Positions 1 to 4,838 of a DNA stretch of 6,961 bases are shown here, piece after piece. The DNA lies in NCBI GenBank assembly GCA_001438005.1, contig LIBO01000048.1:1-6961 (forward strand), given 5' to 3'. The stretch comes from Verrucomicrobia subdivision 6 bacterium BACL9 MAG-120507-bin52 (GTDB lineage Bacteria > Verrucomicrobiota > Verrucomicrobiia > Methylacidiphilales > Verrucolacustridaceae). The notes beneath the pieces are model-generated. The model did no database searches, was not told the DNA's origin, and saw nothing but the letters and a program-made list of their open reading frames with translations. The position numbers and the translations under genes were made by a program. Each line of letters opens with the position of its first letter. Position 1 is the stretch's first letter.

Positions 1-660
1 AAACCCACCAAGTACCTCACCTTCAGCGTCCATATGGATGGACTCGAGCCCGAACATGACGCCGCTGTCTGTCGCGATGGTACCTACAAAACCGCCCTCG
101 AAGGCATCAAAGAGGCCGTTGCCCGCGGGTTCCGTGTCACCACCAACACCACTCTCTTTGAAGGGGCGAACCCCGCCCGCGTCCGAGAATTTTTTGATGA
201 AATGATGAAGCTAAAGGTCGAAGGCATGATGCTTTCCCCAGGCTACAGCTACCAAAAAGCGCCCGACCAAGAGCACTTCCTCGGTCGCGAACGCACCAAG
301 AAATTGTTCCAAGAGATCCTCAACCAGCGCAAAAAATCTTGGAAATTTAATCTTTCCCCTAACTTCCTCGAATTCCTCCAAGGCAATGTGGATTACGACT
401 GCACCCCTTGGGGTAATCCCACCTTTAACGTCTTTGGCTGGCAGAAGCCCTGCTACCTTCTCCAAGACGGCTATGTCCCCACTTTCAAACAGCTGATGGA
501 AGACACCGCGTGGGAGCAGTACGGGCAGAAGAGTGGCAACGAAAAGTGTCGCGACTGTATGGTTCACTGCGGTTACGAGGCTAGTTCGGTGGACGATACC
601 TTTGGCTCTCTCCCGGGCTTCGCCCGCACCGTTAAAGCCGCCATCGCCTACGGAACCTGA
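1..660 (+). CDS. hpnH: Adenosyl-hopene transferase HpnH (radical SAM), 3' part
   Basis: This is the C-terminal 219 codons of HpnH; the reading frame is already open at base 1, so the ATG at 34 is internal. HpnH joins the 5'-deoxyadenosyl group of SAM to hopene to give adenosylhopane, the first step in building the polar side chain of C35 hopanoids. The CxxxCxxC site for the radical SAM cluster lies upstream of the window. Visible here are the family signature SVHMDG (residues 9-14), SPGYSYQKAPDQEHFL (about 79-94), CTPWGNP (Cys134), FGWQKPCYLL (Cys151) and the cysteine cluster EKCRDCMVHCGYEA (Cys183, 186, 190). This cysteine-rich tail matches the DUF3463 region that follows the radical SAM domain in HpnH. 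The gene ends with TGA at 658-660, and the next gene starts 26 bases later. No frameshift is seen. Family assignment is confident; no other hopanoid gene is in view. Confidence 0.93.
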   Translation, partial: KPTKYLTFSVHMDGLEPEHDAAVCRDGTYKTALEGIKEAVARGFRVTTNTTLFEGANPARVREFFDEMMKLKVEGMMLSPGYSYQKAPDQEHFLGRERTKKLFQEILNQRKKSWKFNLSPNFLEFLQGNVDYDCTPWGNPTFNVFGWQKPCYLLQDGYVPTFKQLMEDTAWEQYGQKSGNEKCRDCMVHCGYEASSVDDTFGSLPGFARTVKAAIAYGT

Positions 661-676
661 CCCACCGTCAGGATCC
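652..676 (+). other. Hairpin spanning the hpnH stop codon
   Basis: CCTGAC (656-661) pairs perfectly with GTCAGG (667-672) around a five-base loop. After one A-A mismatch the stem continues with GGA (652-654) against TCC (674-676). The stem contains the hpnH stop codon, and its right arm contains AGGA (670-673), the only Shine-Dalgarno-like sequence before the ATG at 687. No T-tract follows (ACTCCCTCCC), so it does not look like a standard intrinsic terminator. It could tune translation of the next gene, stabilise an mRNA end, or be chance. Confidence 0.4.
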
Positions 677-686
677 ACTCCCTCCC

Positions 687-1085
687 ATGCCCCAAGCCGA
701 AAAACACGCCCGACCTACTCACAAACCCGGATCGATCGAGGGCTCCACTCTCTCTTGTTCCACCGATCAAGCTCGGCGCCACGCCCTTCAGACCGCTTTC
801 GACTATCGGGGCGACGTCACCCTCGAGCTAGCTCAAGGCAAAAAAGTCGTCGGTTTTGTCTACCGCTACGATGAAAACCCCGGCGTCGTTTACCTCTACA
901 TTCCTCAAGGCAAAGACTCCGTTCCGGAAACCCTGCCAGCCAAAGATGTCACTGCGGTTCACTTCACCGGCGAGGATCCCGCTTTTGGTAAATCGTGGGA
1001 CGACTGGACGACCAAAGCGGAAAAAGAGCGGGTGAAAGAGGCCGAACGCCTCGCCCGCGAAGCTGTCGCTCGCGGCGAACTGTAA
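687..1085 (+). CDS. Small soluble protein of unknown function, downstream of hpnH
   Basis: This encodes 132 residues. I do not recognise a named family. The first 30 or so residues (MPQAEKHARPTHKPGSIEGS...) are polar and probably disordered. Residues about 31-95 read as a run of beta strands (FDYRGDVTLELAQGKKVVGF, VYLYIPQG, AVHFTG), as in a small barrel of SH3 or Sm type. The tail from about 96 (GKSWDDWTTKAEKERVKEAE) is a charged helix. There is no signal peptide or membrane segment, and the only cysteine is near residue 24, so it is likely cytoplasmic. A poorly placed AGGA (670-673) lies 13 bases before the ATG, so the true start could be further in, near the folded part. It follows hpnH by 26 bases and precedes the next small gene by 9, so it is probably co-transcribed with both. 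A role tied to hopanoids is only a guess from position. Confidence 0.75.
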   Translation: MPQAEKHARPTHKPGSIEGSTLSCSTDQARRHALQTAFDYRGDVTLELAQGKKVVGFVYRYDENPGVVYLYIPQGKDSVPETLPAKDVTAVHFTGEDPAFGKSWDDWTTKAEKERVKEAERLAREAVARGEL

Positions 1086-1094
1086 ATACCCCCC

Positions 1095-1364
1095 ATGCGT
1101 CGCTGCATGGAGTGGACCGAAAAGTCCAGCGGCACTCGCCCCACTACGACCTACCGGGTCTCCCTCTTCTCCGGGGTTGTCCACTGGCAACGCAAAGAGA
1201 AGGATGCGGAAAAGTGGGAAACCCCAAAATTGTTGCCGACCGATGTGTGGGAGCGACTGATTGAGGAGGTGGATAAACGCTATCAACGCCGCCGGGCTCG
1301 TCACGAAGATGTCCTTCTGGTCCGCTCCGCTTATCAAAAAGCCCCAAAACTGCCTTCTGCCTAA
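1095..1364 (+). CDS. Small basic protein of unknown function
   Basis: This encodes 89 residues from the ATG at 1095, or 85 if the in-frame ATG at 1107 (MEWTEKSSG) is used; neither has a clear Shine-Dalgarno sequence. I do not recognise the family. The first half has beta-like stretches (TTYRVSLFSGVVHW). The second half is helical and strongly basic, with VWERLIEEVDKRYQRRRARH at about residues 51-70. There is no signal peptide, membrane segment or metal site, and a single cysteine sits before the second start. Only 9 bases separate it from the gene before, and it ends 45 bases before rplU. The arginine-rich helix could bind nucleic acid, but nothing in the sequence proves it. The codon pattern and close packing favour a real gene over a chance frame. 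Confidence 0.6.
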   Translation: MRRCMEWTEKSSGTRPTTTYRVSLFSGVVHWQRKEKDAEKWETPKLLPTDVWERLIEEVDKRYQRRRARHEDVLLVRSAYQKAPKLPSA

Positions 1365-1372
1365 TCCTGCTC

Positions 1373-1399
1373 TTGCCGACTCCCTTTTTTTCCGATACT
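1373..1399 (+). promoter_or_regulatory. Weak candidate promoter before rplU
   Basis: TTGCCG (1373-1378) and GATACT (1394-1399) each match four of six positions of the sigma-70 boxes, with a 15-base spacer that is shorter than ideal. The spacer holds a run of seven T (1385-1391). No stable hairpin stands before the T run, so I do not call a terminator. If real, transcription would start very near the rplU ATG at 1410, which also lacks a Shine-Dalgarno sequence, giving an almost leaderless message. Confidence 0.2.
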
Positions 1400-1409
1400 G
1401 TTATCCCTT

Positions 1410-1733
1410 ATGGCAAACGTCGCCGTCATCCGTACCGGAGGTAAACAGTACAAGGTCAGCGAAGGCGAGACCCTTGAGATTGAACGCCTTACCACCGCCG
1501 CCGGGTCCTCGGCCGAGTTCTCCGACGTACTTCTGGTTGTTCAAGACAGCAAAGTTCAGGTCGGCAAGCCCACCGTTGCTGGAGCCAAGGTCGTCGCGGA
1601 AGTGGTGAACCATAATCGCGCGCCCAAAGTAATCGCTTTCAAATATCGCCGCCGGGAAGGGTACCACCGCACCGTCGGCCATCGTCAGTCCAGGACTCGG
1701 ATCAAGATTCAAAAGATCCAAGCTGGCCAATAA
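1410..1733 (+). CDS. rplU: Large ribosomal subunit protein bL21
   Basis: This encodes 107 residues, close to the usual 100-105 for bL21, which binds 23S rRNA in the large subunit. The N-terminal motif VAVIRTGGKQYKVSEGETL (about residues 4-22) is the bL21 hallmark. The middle has DVLLVVQDSKVQVGKPTVAG, and the C-terminal rRNA-binding part has FKYRRREGYHRTVGHRQ (about 84-100) followed by TRIKIQKI. The start at 1410 fits the family N-terminus exactly, although no Shine-Dalgarno sequence is visible just upstream (TTATCCCTT). rpmA begins 14 bases after its TAA stop, which is the standard bacterial arrangement and implies one transcript. Confidence 0.97.
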   Translation: MANVAVIRTGGKQYKVSEGETLEIERLTTAAGSSAEFSDVLLVVQDSKVQVGKPTVAGAKVVAEVVNHNRAPKVIAFKYRRREGYHRTVGHRQSRTRIKIQKIQAGQ

Positions 1734-1735
1734 CC

Positions 1736-1740
1736 AAGGA
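1736..1740 (+). promoter_or_regulatory. Shine-Dalgarno site of rpmA
   Basis: AAGGA lies 7 bases before the rpmA ATG at 1748, the best-placed ribosome binding site in the window. It supports the ATG at 1748 as the start and shows that this organism does use Shine-Dalgarno signals, which makes their absence before some neighbours informative. Confidence 0.7.
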
Positions 1741-1747
1741 ACCCGTC

Positions 1748-2008
1748 ATGGCCCATAAAAAAGGACAAGGATCGACAAGAAATGGTCGCGATAGCCGCAG
1801 TCAGCGGTTGGGAGTGAAATGCTTCGGTGGCGAAACCATCCCCGCCGGCTCTATCATTATCCGCCAACGCGGCACCAAATTTCAGGCCGGGCAAAACGTC
1901 GGTATGGGCAGGGATCACACCCTCTTCGCTCTCTCCCATGGTCGGGTCCGCTTTGATAAGGGAAACCGCCGCATCCATATCGATCCGTCCCCCGCCGCGG
2001 CATCCTAA
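1748..2008 (+). CDS. rpmA: Large ribosomal subunit protein bL27
   Basis: This encodes 86 residues, the normal bL27 length. bL27 reaches with its N-terminal tail toward the peptidyl transferase centre. Conserved blocks run through the whole protein: MAHKKGQGSTRNGRDS (1-16), RLGVKCFGGE (20-29), AGSIIIRQRGTKF (33-45), GQNVGMGRDHTLFA (48-61) and GRVRFDKGNRRIHIDP (65-80). The methionine directly precedes AHKKG, so there is no cleavable N-terminal extension of the kind processed by Prp in Firmicutes. A good Shine-Dalgarno sequence lies 7 bases upstream. The usual next gene, obg/cgtA, is absent here; a uvrA reading frame follows at once, and its open frame even overlaps this gene. Confidence 0.98.
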   Translation: MAHKKGQGSTRNGRDSRSQRLGVKCFGGETIPAGSIIIRQRGTKFQAGQNVGMGRDHTLFALSHGRVRFDKGNRRIHIDPSPAAAS

Positions 2009-2018
2009 ACCCCGCTCA

Positions 2019-2034
2019 GGGCCCCCCTTGGCCC
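2019..2034 (+). other. GC hairpin over the probable uvrA start
   Basis: GGGCC (2019-2023) can pair with GGCCC (2030-2034) around a six-base loop. The arms and loop include the AGGG Shine-Dalgarno candidate (2018-2021) and the TTG (2028-2030) that I take as the uvrA start. If it forms, it would lower uvrA initiation unless ribosomes arriving from rpmA, whose stop ends at 2008, open it. It is short and could be chance in GC-rich DNA. Confidence 0.25.
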
Positions 2035-4838
2035 CCTCCGCTATCCCCTCGGGCGATCTCCTCCGCATCCGCGGAGCCCGCCAACATAATCTCGCCAACC
2101 TCTCCCTCGATATTCCTCGGCACAAGTTGGTCGTTTTTACGGGTCCCTCCGGATCAGGAAAAAGCTCTCTCGCCTTCGACACCATCTACGCAGAAGGGCA
2201 ACGCCGATACCTCGAAAGTCTCTCCGCTCACGCCCGGCATCACCTAGCGCAACTTCCCGCCTGCGCCGTCGACACGATCGAGGGTCTCTCTCCCACCCTG
2301 GCCGTCGAGCAGCGCCAAGCCGCCGGTTCCCCACGCTCGACCCTCGCCACCGCCACCGAAATCCACGATCACCTCCGCGTGCTCTTTGCCACTCACGGCA
2401 CGCCACATGATCCAAAAACAGGGAAAGCGCTCCTCGCCTTCACTCCCCAACAGATCGTGGACCAACTAGTAAAAAAGGGGTCGGGTCGCGCCCTCGTTCT
2501 TCTGGCACCCTTGACCCAAGCCGACCCCGTTCGCCTTAAAAAAGAGGGGTTTTTAAGAATTCGAAGAAAAAACAGGATTGTCGAAATCGAGCCCGACTCC
2601 TCCTCCTCTTCCTTTGACCTCGTCGTCGATCGCCTCACTCTCCAATCCTCCGCCCAAGGTCGCCTCAACGATTCGGTTGAACTCGCCCTTCGTCTCGGCC
2701 AAGGAACATGTGCCGCCGCTTTGACCAACCCCGACTTCACCGAAATTCTTCCAGAACCTGTCCTAGTATTTTCGACCCACCCCACCAACCCGGAAACAGG
2801 CGCCACCATTCCCCAACTCACCCCACGGCACTTTTCCTTTAATAGTGCCGAAGGCGCCTGCCCCGATTGCGCGGGTCTTGGCTCTCGCCTCATCCCGGAC
2901 CCTGCAAAAATTATCCCGAACCCCGCTCTCTCCCTCGAAAAGGGTGCCATCCTGCCCTGGAACCGTGCCCACCCGAAAATTCGCGCCTTTTATCGCACTT
3001 TGGCCAAGGAGTTTCTGCAGTGCGCCAAGATTCCTCCCCAAACCCCGTGGAAAGACTGGCCTGAAAAAGCAAAAAAGATCCTCCTTCACGGTTCCTCCGG
3101 CCGGGTATTCCTCAAAGATAAGGCGTGGGAGGGGCTCCTTCCGGAACTCACCCGTCAACTCCAACAGGCTTCCTCCGACTCCGCTCGCCACCGGTTACAA
3201 CGCTTTTTTTCCGACGGCGTCTGCCCCTCTTGCCAAGGTGCCCGTCTTCAACCCTCCTCTCTTCATGTCACTTTAGGAGGTCCACCCGGGGTGGGTCAGA
3301 CCATTGCGTCGCTTTGCCAGCAATCGGTTTCCGAGGTTGCCGCGTGGCTCGCTCGCCTTCCGCACCCCACGGGTCCCCTCGCCCATGCTTTTCCTCCCCT
3401 GCACGCAGCCTTAACCCAGCGCCTCTCATTCCTAGAACAGCTCGGCCTCGGCTATCTCTCGCTCGACCGCTCGATCGACACCCTCTCGGGGGGTGAATAT
3501 CGCCGCGCCCGTCTCGCCACCCAAGTGGGAGGTGGCTTAACGGGTGTCCTCTATGTCTTGGATGAGCCCAGTATAGGTCTTCATCCCGCCGACCACTCCC
3601 GCCTGCTCGATCTCTTATTCCATCTTCGGGATTTAGGAAACTCGCTCATCGTGGTCGAGCACGACGAGGAAACTCTCCGCCGGGCCGACTACCTCATCGA
3701 ATTCGGCCCGGGGGCAGGCTCCTTGGGTGGACAAATTACCGGCCAAGGGACTCCACAAGAAATCTCCGCCCGACCCAAATCTCTCACGGGAGCCTTTCTC
3801 TCCGGTCGGAGAAAGATTTCCTTTCCCCGAAAAATGAAAGAGTTCGCCGATTGGCTTCACCTGAAAGGGGTGACCACCCACAACTTAAAAGGGGTCAACC
3901 TCACCATTCCGCTTCAAGCTTTCACATGCATCAGCGGAGTGAGTGGCTCAGGAAAAAGTTCTCTGATATTCGATACCTTGGCTCCCGCACTTCAGCGACG
4001 ACTCGGCTCGGTTTCCTCCGCTCCACTCCCAGGACCCTTTCTATCCTTATCGGGCGACGAGTCTCTCACCCGAGCCATCGTCATCGATCAATCCCCTCTT
4101 TCCCGCCAATCCCGCTCCCACCCCCTTTCTCTCTTGGGTGTTTGGGACGATCTGAGAAAACTTTTCGCCTCTCTTCCCTCCGCGAAAGCCCGCGGATTCA
4201 CCCCTTCCCGCTTCAGCTTCAATGTGCGGGGAGGGCGCTGCGAGACCTGCTGCGGGTTGGGGCAGGTCGCCGTTCAGCTCCAACTTCTGCCTGAGGCCAT
4301 TGCCCCTTGCCCTACCTGCCAAGGACATCGATATAATCGCGAAACCTTATCGGTAACCTACCGTGGGCACTCCATCGCCCAGATCCTCGAACTTTCGGTC
4401 GATCGCGCGTTCGATCTCCTTCGCGCCATTCCACCCCTTGCCGCCGCGCTGGGTGCACTGCAAAAGGTCGGCCTCGGATATTTGCCGGTGGGCCAATCGG
4501 CCGACCGCCTTTCGGGTGGGGAGGCACAAAGAGTGCGGCTCGCCTCCGCCCTCGCCCAACGCACCCACGGTCCTACTCTTTACCTTTTGGATGAACCGAC
4601 CACCGGACTCCACCTGGCCGAGGTGGAAAACCTACTTTCAGTTTTCTTCGATTTATGCGATCTAGGCCATACAATTGTGGTTGTGGAACATCATCCCGAC
4701 ATCATGCGCCACGCCCAATGGATCATCGATCTCGGTCCGGGAGGCGGGCACTCGGGTGGGCAGATTGTGACGCAAGGCACCCCGCCAGAGGTGGCCCGCC
4801 ATCCAACAAGTGCGACGGGAAAGGTCCTCGCTCCGTGA
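2028..4838 (+). CDS. uvrA: UvrA-family excinuclease ABC subunit A, divergent
   Basis: UvrA is the damage-sensing ATPase of nucleotide excision repair and loads UvrB onto DNA. From TTG 2028 the product is 936 residues, near the 940 of E. coli UvrA. Cassette I has Walker A GPSGSGKS (39-46), signature LSGGEYRR (486-493), Walker B YVLDEPSIGLH (Asp512, Glu513) and VVEHD (His545). Cassette II has GVSGSGKSS (637-645), LSGGEAQR (828-835), YLLDEPTTGLH (Asp855, Glu856) and VVEHH (His888). The C-terminal zinc finger is intact (Cys738, 741, 761, 764). The UvrB-binding region (about 154-233) is present but short. The first-half zinc finger keeps CPDC (278, 281) but lacks the partner pair near 247-250. The frame is open upstream, with ATGs at 1827 and 1938 inside rpmA. 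I prefer TTG 2028 because AGGG lies 6 bases before it and the protein then starts a few residues before the conserved LLRIRGARQHNL. The family call is firm; the start is not. Confidence 0.92.
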   Translation: MAPSAIPSGDLLRIRGARQHNLANLSLDIPRHKLVVFTGPSGSGKSSLAFDTIYAEGQRRYLESLSAHARHHLAQLPACAVDTIEGLSPTLAVEQRQAAGSPRSTLATATEIHDHLRVLFATHGTPHDPKTGKALLAFTPQQIVDQLVKKGSGRALVLLAPLTQADPVRLKKEGFLRIRRKNRIVEIEPDSSSSSFDLVVDRLTLQSSAQGRLNDSVELALRLGQGTCAAALTNPDFTEILPEPVLVFSTHPTNPETGATIPQLTPRHFSFNSAEGACPDCAGLGSRLIPDPAKIIPNPALSLEKGAILPWNRAHPKIRAFYRTLAKEFLQCAKIPPQTPWKDWPEKAKKILLHGSSGRVFLKDKAWEGLLPELTRQLQQASSDSARHRLQRFFSDGVCPSCQGARLQPSSLHVTLGGPPGVGQTIASLCQQSVSEVAAWLARLPHPTGPLAHAFPPLHAALTQRLSFLEQLGLGYLSLDRSIDTLSGGEYRRARLATQVGGGLTGVLYVLDEPSIGLHPADHSRLLDLLFHLRDLGNSLIVVEHDEETLRRADYLIEFGPGAGSLGGQITGQGTPQEISARPKSLTGAFLSGRRKISFPRKMKEFADWLHLKGVTTHNLKGVNLTIPLQAFTCISGVSGSGKSSLIFDTLAPALQRRLGSVSSAPLPGPFLSLSGDESLTRAIVIDQSPLSRQSRSHPLSLLGVWDDLRKLFASLPSAKARGFTPSRFSFNVRGGRCETCCGLGQVAVQLQLLPEAIAPCPTCQGHRYNRETLSVTYRGHSIAQILELSVDRAFDLLRAIPPLAAALGALQKVGLGYLPVGQSADRLSGGEAQRVRLASALAQRTHGPTLYLLDEPTTGLHLAEVENLLSVFFDLCDLGHTIVVVEHHPDIMRHAQWIIDLGPGGGHSGGQIVTQGTPPEVARHPTSATGKVLAP

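Noticed and set aside
31..48. CATATG (31-36) and CTCGAG (43-48) look like NdeI and XhoI cloning sites.
   Set aside because: They lie within conserved hpnH codons (VHMDGLE) and fit native sequence; chance is the simplest explanation.
211..678. 155-residue open frame on the - strand opposite hpnH.
   Set aside because: It lies antisense to a well-conserved gene and shows no recognisable domain; it is a shadow frame of GC-rich DNA.
1385..1391. Run of seven T as a possible intrinsic terminator before rplU.
   Set aside because: I find no stable GC stem just upstream, so a Rho-independent terminator is not supported.
2393..2950. 185-residue open frame on the - strand opposite uvrA.
   Set aside because: Low-complexity Arg/Ser/Gly-rich translation, antisense to conserved UvrA sequence, with no family features.
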